DNA from: an uncultured Parabacteroides sp.
GTDB taxonomy: Bacteria; Bacteroidota; Bacteroidia; Bacteroidales; Tannerellaceae
Direction: 5' to 3'
Assembly (NCBI RefSeq): GCF_905196875.1
Contig: NZ_CAJJWO010000023.1
Location: 7,790-71,789 of the forward strand
Length of the DNA: 64,000 nt
Shown here: one piece after another, positions 45,169 to 53,899 of the stretch
Position numbering within the stretch: the stretch's first letter is position 1
Layout: every line of letters starts with the position of its first letter
The notes under the pieces: generated by a model
Database searches by the model: none
Seen by the model: only the letters and a program-made list of their open reading frames with translations
What the model was told of the DNA's origin: nothing
Program-made: the position numbers and the translations under genes

Positions 45169-46173
45169 TTAATCAAAAACAAAAACAAGAGTTTCCTCGA
45201 TAGGTGCCCAATCGTAAATAAATTTAGCATGCGAGGTCGCATTCCTTACGCACATATGGGAGCGGGGAGTCGTACCCAGCGACGGGCTGAATTCAATCAA
45301 ATTTTTCCGTGGCGCATTGACGGGTACACCATGTATATAGCCCCCGTTGGTAAAGCGGCTGGCATAAGGGGCAAAGCCGCCGGTCTCCGTCGTCCCGTCT
45401 ACCAGGTAGATCATCCGTGGTTTCTTTTCCTGGATCACGAAAATGCCGGGAGGGGTTTCCTGGGCATAAGGCGGCCTGTGCAAACCGGTGGTTGCCGGGT
45501 TCATACTTCTGACCAGCCATTTGTCGCCGACGTGTTCCATTGTCGCTATATTCTGGTTTTTTGTATCGACAAAGATCGCCTTTCTGAATACAACCGTGTC
45601 GGCGATGGTTTCGATATATTTGCGGGGCACCATCCATTCTTTTCCCGTATGCACGGAAGCTACCTTTATGAAGTTTGTATAGTCTTCCAGATGTTTCACC
45701 AGCGAACCGTCGCGGCCGTACAATTCGGGAACGGAGGTATCGGCCGGTAAATACAGCGGTACGCCCTGGAAACGTTCTACTCCCAGCGAGTCGGCGACCC
45801 GGCGGTAAGAGTCGCGGTGATAGTTCTTGACTAACGGAGCTTCGCCGTTCTTGTTCCTGTAGTTTTGCAGGATCGACCAGGTGGTCGGTTCCCGTTGGGT
45901 CGACTCGAGCCAGGTAAGCCGTTCGCGTATCTTATCCCATTGGAATTCGCGGGTGGTATCTTTGTAAGGATAGCTGTCGGCCAGGGTATGCTGGTCGTAG
46001 AGTAGCTCCTTTTCAATGATAATTTCTTTGGGAGCCACCTCCACCTCTTTCGCAACATCGACAACCGTTGAGTCCGGTACCGGTAAATCACCGGATACGG
46101 GCTTGTCGGTCTTCGTTGTACAATAACTGAGGGCAACGAGACAAAATACCGGAAATAAGACCGCTCTTTTCAT
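45169..46173 (-). CDS. L,D-transpeptidase (YkuD domain) lipoprotein
   Basis: 334 residues. The N-terminus ends in LVALSYCTT, a plausible lipobox with Cys about 18. The C-terminal YkuD domain has GGYIHGVPVNAP (His) and PRSHMCVRNA (SHxC nucleophile), the 3-3 cross-linking transpeptidase motif. The preceding 150 residues are a substrate- or wall-binding region without a clear match. Together with the downstream L,D-transpeptidase it forms a cell-wall module. Confidence 0.88.
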   Translation of the reverse strand: MKRAVLFPVFCLVALSYCTTKTDKPVSGDLPVPDSTVVDVAKEVEVAPKEIIIEKELLYDQHTLADSYPYKDTTREFQWDKIRERLTWLESTQREPTTWSILQNYRNKNGEAPLVKNYHRDSYRRVADSLGVERFQGVPLYLPADTSVPELYGRDGSLVKHLEDYTNFIKVASVHTGKEWMVPRKYIETIADTVVFRKAIFVDTKNQNIATMEHVGDKWLVRSMNPATTGLHRPPYAQETPPGIFVIQEKKPRMIYLVDGTTETGGFAPYASRFTNGGYIHGVPVNAPRKNLIEFSPSLGTTPRSHMCVRNATSHAKFIYDWAPIEETLVFVFD

Positions 46174-46236
46174 ACTGGTTTCTTTTTATGGTGAATATAT
46201 ACTTTATTATTGATATAACCACCGAATTATCAGGAA

Positions 46237-46266
46237 AAGAGGTTATCCCATCCGGAATAACCTCTT
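46237..46266 (-). terminator. Terminator of the ferredoxin gene
   Basis: AAGAGGTTAT (46237-46246) and ATAACCTCTT (46257-46266) are perfect 10-bp arms with a 10-bp loop, followed leftward by TTTTCC. It lies between the ferredoxin stop (46312) and the L,D-transpeptidase start (46173), which separates the two genes. Confidence 0.8.
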
Positions 46267-46311
46267 CACTTTTTACTCTGCTAACGCTGGTCGATGAGAC
46301 ATTTGTCTCAC

Positions 46312-46500
46312 TCAATCATATTTAATAACGCTGACCGGACAGCTTTCAGCTGCTTCCTTTATTCCTTCTTCGTAGTCGTTAAAGTTTACTCCTTCATTTA
46401 CGTGGGAACGGTCGGTTACGTGAAAAACTTCCGGGCAGATGCCTTCGCAAGTACCGCAGGCGATACAGTCCTCTTCTATCCAAACACTTCTAATTGCCAT
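46312..46500 (-). CDS. Small [4Fe-4S] ferredoxin
   Basis: 62 residues from MAIRSVWIEEDCIACG. The start at 46500 is chosen because the frame's 13-residue upstream extension is not ferredoxin-like. The cluster ligands lie in CIACGTCEGICP (C-x2-C-x2-C-x3-C) plus a distal CPV near the C-terminus, the usual arrangement for a single-cluster ferredoxin of Bacteroidales. It is acidic, cytoplasmic, and monocistronic with its own terminator. The redox partner is unknown; it is divergent from the proline-catabolism genes. Confidence 0.9.
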   Translation of the reverse strand: MAIRSVWIEEDCIACGTCEGICPEVFHVTDRSHVNEGVNFNDYEEGIKEAAESCPVSVIKYD

Positions 46501-46689
46501 AGTTGTATACATTAAAGATGATTTATATAAGTATAACAAATCAAGGGGCGAAATGGTTGATGTAATTTATACACGAAATGATGTCCGATTAAAACTAATT
46601 TAACGCTTAAGTCGCTATGAATTAAAATTATTTTACTACGTTTACAGCACATAAAATCTTTGATTAACTATTCATAAACTAAAAACAAC

Positions 46690-48321
46690 ATGGATAACGC
46701 TATTTTTAGATTTCCTAAGCCTATTAATGAACCGGTAAAATCGTATGCTCCCGGATCGAGTGAAAAAGCAGCATTGAAAAGCACGTTAGCACAATTGTCC
46801 AATGAAGAATGGGATATTCCATTGATCATCGGAGGTAAAGAAGTTCGTACAGGCAACACCGGTAAGGTGGTTATGCCGCATGATCATCATCATGTACTGG
46901 CCACTTATCATAAAGCCGGCGAAAAAGAGGTACAGATGGCCATCGACGCAGCTATGAAAGCGCATAAGGAATGGTCGGAACTTCCCTGGGTGGAACGCGC
47001 TTCGGTTATGTTGCGGGTGGCAGAGCTTTTCGCTACAAAATATCGTTATCTGTTGAATGCTTCGGTGATGCTGGGGCAGAGTAAAAATCCTTATCAGGCA
47101 GAGATCGATGCTCCCTGCGAGCTGATCGACTTCCTGCGTTTCAGTACATTCTATGCCAGCCAGGTATATGCCGACCAGCCTTATTCGGATACAGGTATCC
47201 TGAACCGGATGGAATACCGTGCACTGGAAGGTTTCGTGTTCTCGTTGACACCGTTCAACTTCACCTCTATTGCCAGCAACCTGAATATGGCTCCTGCCAT
47301 GATGGGTAACGTGGCCGTATGGAAACCGTCTACAACTGCTATCCATTCGAATTATCTCTTGATGAAGGTGTTCCAGGAAGCCGGACTTCCTGACGGTGTA
47401 GTCAACTTTATCCCCGGACAGGGAAGCGTGATCGGTAAGGTGGTGACAGCCAGCCGCGATCTGGCAGGTTTCCATTTCACCGGATCTACTTCTACTTTCA
47501 ATACCTTATGGCGTCAGATGGGTGAGAACCTGGGTCATTATAAATCGTATCCGAAGATCGTGGGTGAAACAGGCGGTAAGAACTTTATCTTCGCCCATCC
47601 TTCAGCTCCGGCAGCAGACGTGGCAACAGCCATCGTTCGCGGTGCATTCGAATATCAGGGACAGAAATGTTCGGCCGGTTCACGTGCTTACATTCCTGCT
47701 TCTATGTGGAAGGAAGTGAAAGAAATGGTAGGCGATATGCTGAAAGATATCAAGATGGGGGATGTGCAGGACTTCACCAACTTCGTCAATGCCGTGATCG
47801 ACGAACCTTCGTTCGATAATATCATGGGATATATCAATTATGCGAAACAGGCATCGGATGCAGAAGTTATATTCGGAGGTAACGGTGACAAGTCGGTAGG
47901 TTATTATATCGAACCGACAGTGATCCAGACTACAAATCCGTCATTCAAATCGATGGTGGAAGAAATCTTCGGTCCGGTAATTACTATCTATGTTTATGAA
48001 GACAGCAAGTTTGAAGAAACGCTGGAAATCTGCGACCAGACATCTCCTTACGGATTGACCGGCTCGATCTTCTCACGTGACCGTTTCGCTATCGATAAAG
48101 CGTTCAACAAACTGCGTTATGCAGCAGGTAACTTCTATATCAACGATAAACCGACAGGTGCCGTTATCGCACAGCAGCCGTTCGGCGGTTCGAGAGCATC
48201 CGGAACGAACGACAAGGCCGGTGGCCCGTTGAACCTGATCCGCTGGACGAATCCCCGTTGTATCAAGGAGGCTTTGGTTCCGCCCACTTCTTACGGTTAT
48301 CCGTTCTTAGGAGAAAAATAG
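46690..48321 (+). CDS. pruA: L-glutamate-gamma-semialdehyde (1-pyrroline-5-carboxylate) dehydrogenase
   Basis: 543-residue aldehyde dehydrogenase that oxidises P5C/glutamate semialdehyde to glutamate with NAD. The length and start (DNAIFRFPKPINEPVKSYAPGS) fit the eukaryote-like group 1 P5CDH. The catalytic Glu lies in IVGETGGKNFIFAH and the nucleophile Cys in YQGQKCSAGSRAY (about 320), with HFTGSTSTFNTLW in the cofactor domain. It is followed 83 bp later by proline dehydrogenase, so the two make up the complete proline-to-glutamate route. Confidence 0.95.
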   Translation: MDNAIFRFPKPINEPVKSYAPGSSEKAALKSTLAQLSNEEWDIPLIIGGKEVRTGNTGKVVMPHDHHHVLATYHKAGEKEVQMAIDAAMKAHKEWSELPWVERASVMLRVAELFATKYRYLLNASVMLGQSKNPYQAEIDAPCELIDFLRFSTFYASQVYADQPYSDTGILNRMEYRALEGFVFSLTPFNFTSIASNLNMAPAMMGNVAVWKPSTTAIHSNYLLMKVFQEAGLPDGVVNFIPGQGSVIGKVVTASRDLAGFHFTGSTSTFNTLWRQMGENLGHYKSYPKIVGETGGKNFIFAHPSAPAADVATAIVRGAFEYQGQKCSAGSRAYIPASMWKEVKEMVGDMLKDIKMGDVQDFTNFVNAVIDEPSFDNIMGYINYAKQASDAEVIFGGNGDKSVGYYIEPTVIQTTNPSFKSMVEEIFGPVITIYVYEDSKFEETLEICDQTSPYGLTGSIFSRDRFAIDKAFNKLRYAAGNFYINDKPTGAVIAQQPFGGSRASGTNDKAGGPLNLIRWTNPRCIKEALVPPTSYGYPFLGEK

Positions 48322-48332
48322 TATATAAGTTG

Positions 48333-48377
48333 ACAGTCGGCAAACGGCGGTGTTTTTAGCTATCCGTTGCCGACTGT
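48333..48377 (+). promoter_or_regulatory. Intercistronic hairpin between pruA and proline dehydrogenase
   Basis: ACAGTCGGCAAACGG and CCGTTGCCGACTGT pair along their full length with one bulged base, around a 16-base loop. It is followed by TTATCTATCATCTTTT. It could be a partial terminator or an mRNA processing/stability element that sets the ratio of the two proline-degrading enzymes. Confidence 0.6.
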
Positions 48378-48404
48378 TATCTATCATCTTTTAAATCAAA
48401 TACT

Positions 48405-49577
48405 ATGTTAGACTTTGATAATACCGAGATTGCATTTTCATCTAAATCGCAGTCTGAATTGAAAAACGCTTATTTGCTGTTCAATACAATAAAATACCCG
48501 TGGCTGGTGAAATTCGCCAGTGTAGCCAGTAATATCGCTTTAAAGATCCATTTCCCTCTGGCCTGGGCTGTGAAGCCTACTTTATACAAGCAGTTTGTCG
48601 GTGGGGAGACACTGCAGGACTGTACGAAGGCAATCGACCATCTGCGGAAGTTCAACGTTCGTTCCACACTTGATTTTTCAGCCGAGGGCGAACAAACCCC
48701 CGAAGGTATTCAGGCTACGTTTGAAGAGACATTGCGTTCGATCGATTTTGCTAAAGGCAACGATAACCTGGCTTATGCCGTATTCAAACCTTCCACCATT
48801 ACGACCGATGAATTACTTGCCAAAGCTTCTGAAAAACGAAGCGAACTGACCATAGAAGAAGTAAAAGCTTTCCGCGAATTTAAAGAACGCTTTATGGCTT
48901 TCTGCCAGCGTGCTTACGATAATGATGTTCGTTTGATCGTCGATGCTGAAGATTACTGTTTTCAGGATGCTTTGGATGAACTGACAGACGAAGCGATGCG
49001 GAAGTTCAATAAAAAGCGGGCGATCGTATTTGCCACTTTGCAGATGTATCGCCACGACCGTATGCCTTACCTGCGTCGTATTCTGGATGACGCTAAAGAA
49101 AAGGGCTATATTGCCGGCGTTAAATTTGTGCGCGGTGCTTATATGGAGGCAGAGCGTGCGCGTGCAGCTGCTTTAGGTTATCCGGATCCGATCTGTAAAG
49201 ATAAAAAGGCAACTGACGAGAACTTTGACGCGGCCGTTCGTTTCACGATGGATCACCTGGATCATTTTGAAATGTTTATGGGAACGCACAATGAGGAAAG
49301 TAATTATAAACTGGCTAAGCTGATCGATGAAAAAGGCATTGCCAGAAACGATTCCCGCATCTTCTTTGCCCAGTTGTTGGGAATGAGTGATAATATTTCA
49401 TTCAATCTGGCCAATGAAGGATATAATGTAACCAAATATGTTCCTTATGCCGCGGTTCGCGATGTACTGCCTTACCTGATCCGTCGTGCAGAAGAAAACA
49501 CTTCGGTAGCAGGACAGACCAGCCGGGAACTAAAGATGTTGCAGTCGGAAATGAACCGGCGAAAGAAGGTGAATTGA
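48405..49577 (+). CDS. Proline dehydrogenase (FAD-dependent, monofunctional)
   Basis: 390-residue beta-alpha barrel flavoenzyme that oxidises proline to P5C. Diagnostic blocks are RLIVDAEDYCFQDAL, KFVRGAYMEAERARA, MGTHNEESN, FAQLLGMSDNIS and the C-terminal YLIRRAEENTSVAGQ, which carries the substrate-binding RRxxEN motif. It is shorter than fused PutA proteins because the dehydrogenase partner is the separate upstream gene. Its transcript probably ends at the 49614-49679 hairpin. Confidence 0.95.
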   Translation: MLDFDNTEIAFSSKSQSELKNAYLLFNTIKYPWLVKFASVASNIALKIHFPLAWAVKPTLYKQFVGGETLQDCTKAIDHLRKFNVRSTLDFSAEGEQTPEGIQATFEETLRSIDFAKGNDNLAYAVFKPSTITTDELLAKASEKRSELTIEEVKAFREFKERFMAFCQRAYDNDVRLIVDAEDYCFQDALDELTDEAMRKFNKKRAIVFATLQMYRHDRMPYLRRILDDAKEKGYIAGVKFVRGAYMEAERARAAALGYPDPICKDKKATDENFDAAVRFTMDHLDHFEMFMGTHNEESNYKLAKLIDEKGIARNDSRIFFAQLLGMSDNISFNLANEGYNVTKYVPYAAVRDVLPYLIRRAEENTSVAGQTSRELKMLQSEMNRRKKVN

Positions 49578-49613
49578 TAAACACTCACAGAATGTTTTTG
49601 GTATTTTGTTTGC

Positions 49614-49679
49614 CATTTGCAATATGCTGACGCAATGTGTTGTTGAACAGTTGTATACGCTATTGCAAATGCTTTTTTC
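49614..49679 (+). terminator. Terminator of the proline-catabolism genes
   Basis: CATTTGCAATA (49614-49624) and TATTGCAAATG (49661-49671) are exact 11-bp complements, followed by CTTTTTTCC. The loop of 36 bases is long, but position and U-run fit a terminator 37 bp after the proline dehydrogenase stop. Confidence 0.6.
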
Positions 49680-49870
49680 CGTTTGCCATGTTATTTGTCA
49701 TTTGCCATAATCAACCGTAAGAGGGATGATGACAAATGGCAAATAAATACTGAAAACATTGTGTATAAAAGATGTTTTATCATGTATCACTTCTGAAACT
49801 ATTGCTCCCTTCCGGTCTAAGTAAATCAAACCCTATAATAAACTAATTGTTAACTCCTTACTCAGTACAA

Positions 49871-49958
49871 CTACCCTGTACAGGATAATCGATTACCCTG
49901 TACACCCTAGTGGATTATCCTGTACACCTTAGCCGGTTACCCTGTACACCTTGATAAA
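49871..49958. repeat. 22-bp-period tandem repeat array C (CCTGTACA units)
   Basis: Four units start at 49871, 49893, 49915 and 49937, exactly 22 bp apart, each beginning with a TACCCTGTACA-like word. The first unit contains the palindrome CCTGTACAGG; the others have CCTGTACACC. The array lies between convergent genes and shares its period, but not its sequence, with arrays at 7420 and 39720. Confidence 0.82.
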
Positions 49959-50022
49959 AAGGAGTCCTTACATTTCAGTTAGTTAATAGGGAGGAACGAA
50001 TTAGTTCCCCGGCTTCTGTCGG

Positions 50023-50934
50023 TTAGTTTGTCGTTCTGGCACGACTCTCATATTCCTTTATTCTATTATCGCAAACTTCTTTGGTGATCGCTGCTAAAAG
50101 CTCTACACGTGGAATTAAGGCTTCTATATCTTCTTTCGTAGCAACATAATATTTATTGTATCGTGCTTCTATATAGGCTTTAAGCAACAAATTGAATAAT
50201 CGTTTTTCTTCTTCGGTATCTCGGGGAAATACTTTGATTATTTCCAAAGAATGTGTTTTGGCGGCTTTAATCAATTCTTCTAAGTCATGTAATTTATAGG
50301 TATATAATGTATAGGTCAGGATGATTGCATGGTATAAGTTCTCACAAGCTTGATGTGAAAAGAAAGCAGCTATATTAAAATCTTTGTCATCATAAGCATG
50401 ACGGATACTGCGCATAAAACTTGTTGCTATCTTAAATTTAGCAGTATAATACTCCTGTGCCAACTCTCCGATCTGGGTAAAATTAAGTTTGCGGCGACGG
50501 GCTAATTTACAATTACCACTATCATAAAGCAGGATGCCTTCTCTTTTTATGTCTGTATAGAAGTAGCGGCTTTTTGTTATTTCTTTGTTAAAATCTTTGA
50601 TGGTTTCATCGATAAAATGGATATGAGTAGTGAATGCATATCTTCCCATCCCTTTATATCGATAATAACGGTCTTCTACTTTTTCCAACTGACGATTTAT
50701 TCCATAACTATTACATTCGTTTCGGGTGATGACCAATATATCGAAATCACTCATGAAGTAAGTCGGTACCCCGAATTCGATCCGTTGGTCGTACTCTACG
50801 TAGTTGCCGCGAGCATAACTGCCGTAGAGGATGATCATTTCACATTGATCGGCAAGTGCTTCTACTACATATTGGGTGATCAGACGCAAATCGGTCTGCT
50901 TCTCTTTAGGTAAATGGGATAACGACTTCTTCAT
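50023..50934 (-). CDS. Single-chain nucleotidyltransferase-HEPN protein
   Basis: 303 residues. The N-terminal half is a minimal nucleotidyltransferase (MIILYGSYARGNYV, then MSDFDILVITR: the GS-x-ARG and DxD-type motifs). The C-terminal half is a HEPN helical domain (FSHQACENLYHAIILTYTLYTYKLHDLEELIKAA). I do not see the R-x4-6-H RNase motif of toxic HEPN proteins, so it may not cleave RNA. Split MNT and HEPN pairs form toxin-antitoxin systems; fused forms are common in Bacteroidetes and uncharacterised. It starts 13 bp after proC and is probably co-transcribed with it. Confidence 0.82.
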   Translation of the reverse strand: MKKSLSHLPKEKQTDLRLITQYVVEALADQCEMIILYGSYARGNYVEYDQRIEFGVPTYFMSDFDILVITRNECNSYGINRQLEKVEDRYYRYKGMGRYAFTTHIHFIDETIKDFNKEITKSRYFYTDIKREGILLYDSGNCKLARRRKLNFTQIGELAQEYYTAKFKIATSFMRSIRHAYDDKDFNIAAFFSHQACENLYHAIILTYTLYTYKLHDLEELIKAAKTHSLEIIKVFPRDTEEEKRLFNLLLKAYIEARYNKYYVATKEDIEALIPRVELLAAITKEVCDNRIKEYESRARTTN

Positions 50935-50947
50935 TATGATCTATATT

Positions 50948-51751
50948 TTACTTGCTGGCCTTCAATCCCCTGATGACAGAAGATGTGAAACCGGACAACT
51001 CCATTTCGTTCAAACCTTTGATAGTGATACCACCGGGAGTGGTCACCTTGTCGATCTCCATTTCCGGATTACTCTTGTTTGCTAATAACAGGTCGGTAGC
51101 CCCTTTTACGGTATGGACAACGATTTCCTGTGCCTGCTTCGGATAGAAACCCAGTTCGACACCGCCTTCGATAGCAGCACGGATATAACGAAGAGCGAAA
51201 GCGATACCGCTGGAAGCCAATGCAGTACCGGCACCCATCAGGCGTTCTTCTACCAACATGGCATTGCCAAGTTCGTTGAATATATTTATTATCAGTTCGG
51301 ATTGCTCCGGTGTTGCGTTATGGGCGGAGACGAAAGTCATACTACTCAATACCTCGATGGCTGTATTGGGCATGATACGGAAAAGAGCCGGAGTGACCCA
51401 GTCTTCGTAACTGGTATTTTTGGTAAGATAAGAATTCAGGGTGTCGAAGGTGATGCCGGCAGCTACCGAAACGATGATCTGCTTGTCGTAATCGAGCACT
51501 CCCTTTATTTGATCGATAATCTCTTCTACCCGCCAGGGCTTTACTGCGATGATGATAATGTCTGCTCCTTTAACCGCTTCGATGTTGTTGAGTGACAACA
51601 CAAAGTCGGGATTGGCAGCTTTCATTTTATCCAATGTCGCTTGCGACTGTGCTGTACAGGTTATGTCCGATGCTTTGAACATATTTCCTTTTGCCAGTCC
51701 CTTGGCAATGGCACCGCCGATACTTCCGGCTCCGATAATCGTAATTTTCAT
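50948..51751 (-). CDS. proC: Pyrroline-5-carboxylate reductase
   Basis: 267-residue enzyme for the last step of proline synthesis (P5C to proline with NAD(P)H). The Rossmann motif is IIGAGSIGGAIAKGL at the N-terminus. The dimerisation domain ends in the family signature around TPGGITIKGLNEMELSGF (about 240-257). It points away from, and acts opposite to, the proline-degrading genes 1.4 kb to the left. It is the last host-type gene before the prophage. Confidence 0.94.
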   Translation of the reverse strand: MKITIIGAGSIGGAIAKGLAKGNMFKASDITCTAQSQATLDKMKAANPDFVLSLNNIEAVKGADIIIIAVKPWRVEEIIDQIKGVLDYDKQIIVSVAAGITFDTLNSYLTKNTSYEDWVTPALFRIMPNTAIEVLSSMTFVSAHNATPEQSELIINIFNELGNAMLVEERLMGAGTALASSGIAFALRYIRAAIEGGVELGFYPKQAQEIVVHTVKGATDLLLANKSNPEMEIDKVTTPGGITIKGLNEMELSGFTSSVIRGLKASK

Positions 51752-51787
51752 GTCTCCGTTAATTTATTATTGTAAAATCGTAAGATG

Positions 51788-51795
51788 CAAAAGTA
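51788..51795 (-). promoter_or_regulatory. Predicted -7 box of the proC operon
   Basis: Leftward TACTTTTG, an exact TAnnTTTG match 37 bp upstream of proC. It marks the host side of the prophage boundary, because the host promoter remains intact. Confidence 0.45.
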
Positions 51796-51973
51796 TGGAA
51801 AAAAGGAATAAAACCCGTACTTAACCTAAGTGATTTATTTATTATCTAGTTGTATTTGCTAGAAACCCTTGTTTATGCGGGTTCTTGACGGTTTTAGCTT
51901 TTTTGGTTTAATCTTAAATATTGGATTATTCGATAAGAATTTACTTTGTGTTTTACAAAAATCGTACAAAAAT

Positions 51974-53257
51974 ATGGCAACAATATCATGGGTGATCTTC
52001 AAGCACCACAAAAAAGCAGATGGGACATTTAATCCTAAAATACGTGTGACGCATAATCGGACAACATCGTATTTAGCGACTAACATCTATACACCGTTCG
52101 TCAAGTTTAAGCGTGGATCGTCTACGGGAACTGTGACTAACGGGGAAATAGAGGACAGTTTAAACGGAAGGGTTAGTACGATTCGGAAGATCGTAAATAC
52201 AAATCAGGATGCTGTTGACTTATGCGATAATGCCAAAGAGTTGGTTGAGTATATTGAAAGGTATCTGAATAGGCAAAATTTAGATATAGACTTTATTGTT
52301 TTTGCCAGAGAGTATATTCTTTCTATCCCTAAAAAGGGCACCCAGAGAATGCAGACAACCGGGATTAACATGCTCTGTCGTTATTTGATGGAAACGACAG
52401 GGAAAGCTCAACTGCCAATAAAATCGCTTACATCAAAGTTGCTAATAAAATATGATGCGTGGCTACGGACAGATAGAACTTTTGTTGTGAATAAAAGAAC
52501 TATAAAATCTAAGGCTAAGGACAATAACGGCGTTGTTAACTACATGGTTCCTATCCGTACTATATTTAATCGGGCAAAAGATACTTATAATGATTATGAA
52601 TTTGATGATATTATAATTAAGGGTGATCCGTTTAAGGTATATCACATACCGGAAGTTAAACGACCTCCCAGAAGGGCATTACCAAAAGAGGTATTGCTTA
52701 AAGTACTTAATTATAATCCTCCTAAAAATTGGAGAAGCGATACACTTGCATGTGACTTATTTAAAATGTCATTTATGCTTGCCGGAATGAATGCAGTAGA
52801 TTTTTACAATTGTACTACTTATAAGGATGGAAGGTTAGAGTATTTCCGTACAAAAACAACTGATAGGAAGTCCTCAGGTGATGCGTTTTTATCGATTCGT
52901 GTTAGGCCTGAGATAGAGCCTTTAATAGAGAAGTATAGAGATAAAACAGGAAAGAGAGTGTTTAATTTCTATCAAAACTATAAAGATTCTAAAGCTTTAA
53001 ATCATGCAATAGCTCAGGGCTTAAAATATATCAACAAAGAGGTCGGCGTACCTAAATTACAGTATTATTGCGCACGCCATAGCTTCGCAACAATCGCCAG
53101 GACAAAATGCGGTAGGAGTCTTGACGATGTTGCTTTCTGCCTTACGCACTCATCAGGTCATGATATTACAGAAATTTATGTTGAGCCGGATTACAGCTTA
53201 GTTGATGAGGTGATTGATAAGGTTGTGGAGTATGTATTTAAAGAGGATCAGGAGTAG
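51974..53257 (+). CDS. Phage tyrosine recombinase/integrase
   Basis: 427 residues from MATISWVIFKHHKKADG; the open frame extends to 51869, but the arm-binding domain of this Bacteroidetes family starts at this Met. The order is an AP2-like N-terminal arm domain, a SAM-like core-binding domain (about 115-215), and a catalytic domain with CARHSFATIAR (box II Arg), LTHSSGHDITEIYVEPDY (His and nucleophile Tyr). At the usual Arg I position the sequence reads GMNAVDFYN without Arg, which I recall also in related Bacteroidetes integrases. It faces inward from the left prophage end. Confidence 0.9.
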   Translation: MATISWVIFKHHKKADGTFNPKIRVTHNRTTSYLATNIYTPFVKFKRGSSTGTVTNGEIEDSLNGRVSTIRKIVNTNQDAVDLCDNAKELVEYIERYLNRQNLDIDFIVFAREYILSIPKKGTQRMQTTGINMLCRYLMETTGKAQLPIKSLTSKLLIKYDAWLRTDRTFVVNKRTIKSKAKDNNGVVNYMVPIRTIFNRAKDTYNDYEFDDIIIKGDPFKVYHIPEVKRPPRRALPKEVLLKVLNYNPPKNWRSDTLACDLFKMSFMLAGMNAVDFYNCTTYKDGRLEYFRTKTTDRKSSGDAFLSIRVRPEIEPLIEKYRDKTGKRVFNFYQNYKDSKALNHAIAQGLKYINKEVGVPKLQYYCARHSFATIARTKCGRSLDDVAFCLTHSSGHDITEIYVEPDYSLVDEVIDKVVEYVFKEDQE

Positions 53258-53271
53258 TGTTTGTCTACTCC
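53251..53271. terminator. Bidirectional terminator containing two stop codons
   Basis: GGAGTAG (53251-53257) and CTACTCC (53265-53271) pair around a 7-base loop. The integrase TAG is the end of the left arm and the TAG of the leftward membrane-protein gene is the start of the right arm. A pyrimidine-rich run follows rightward. Confidence 0.7.
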
Positions 53272-53897
53272 TTCTCTTTTTCAATATCTTTTATTTCACC
53301 ATGCATGTAGTCGATAAAGGAACTAACAGAAAATAGAACTATATATAATAAGTCAAGTATAAAATAAACCAATAATGCTTTGATGACTCCATACATAACT
53401 ATACCTATAGTAGCTTGTATGTCATCGATATTGAAGGACCAATTACTCTTAAATAGTTCGATGAGTGGTAAAACTTCTGAATCTGGACACTGATTTAGTA
53501 TAGATAGAATTATACAAATAATTCCTAACAAAATAGAATAGGTTGTTAAATAACCAATTTGCTTGAAAAAGCGAGCATCCTTTTTGAATAATTCCAACTC
53601 TGTATTTGTGTATGTTGGTGCTTCTGTTAATTTAGGAAGCATATTATATATTGTCATCAATAAGTTCACTAAAAGCCCTATTAGTATCGAAAATGATGTG
53701 ATCAATGAATTAAGTATCTCTGGTTTTATATTTTTGGAAAATATAAGAAAATACATGCCAATACCAATGAATACCCATTTGTAAATGCCAAAGATGTATT
53801 TAGGCATATTTACTTCATCACTATTAATTTTAGTGTATTGGTATTCATGCGAATATTTAATTAATCTTTTTATGTATCCCCCGATTGGTATAGACAT
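53265..53897 (-). CDS. Four-helix membrane protein of unknown function (prophage cargo)
   Basis: 210 residues with four predicted membrane helices (about 33-53, 62-84, 116-137 and 160-188), a basic-acidic N-terminus and a highly charged C-terminal tail (HGEIKDIEKEKE). It begins 2 bp after the stop of the 329-residue gene, so the pair is translationally close and likely works together. I do not recognise the family. A soluble partner plus small multi-pass membrane protein is a layout seen in several phage-exclusion and abortive-infection systems, but that is analogy only. Confidence 0.75.
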   Translation of the reverse strand: MSIPIGGYIKRLIKYSHEYQYTKINSDEVNMPKYIFGIYKWVFIGIGMYFLIFSKNIKPEILNSLITSFSILIGLLVNLLMTIYNMLPKLTEAPTYTNTELELFKKDARFFKQIGYLTTYSILLGIICIILSILNQCPDSEVLPLIELFKSNWSFNIDDIQATIGIVMYGVIKALLVYFILDLLYIVLFSVSSFIDYMHGEIKDIEKEKE

Positions 53898-53899
53898 AG

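Larger units (their letters stand above)
49578..50022. other. Convergent intergenic region with hairpins and repeats, no gene
   Basis: This 445-bp gap contains the proline dehydrogenase terminator (49614-49679), a 9-bp dyad ATTTGTCAT/ATGACAAAT (49693-49701, 49729-49737) embedded in TTTGCCA-rich sequence, and repeat array C (49871-49958). No ORF with plausible coding features was seen. Confidence 0.6.

Noticed and set aside
45130..45750. 206-codon rightward frame
   Set aside because: Antisense to the YkuD L,D-transpeptidase, which has intact catalytic motifs; composition is not protein-like.
51113..51595. 160-codon rightward frame
   Set aside because: Antisense shadow of proC, whose product is unambiguous.
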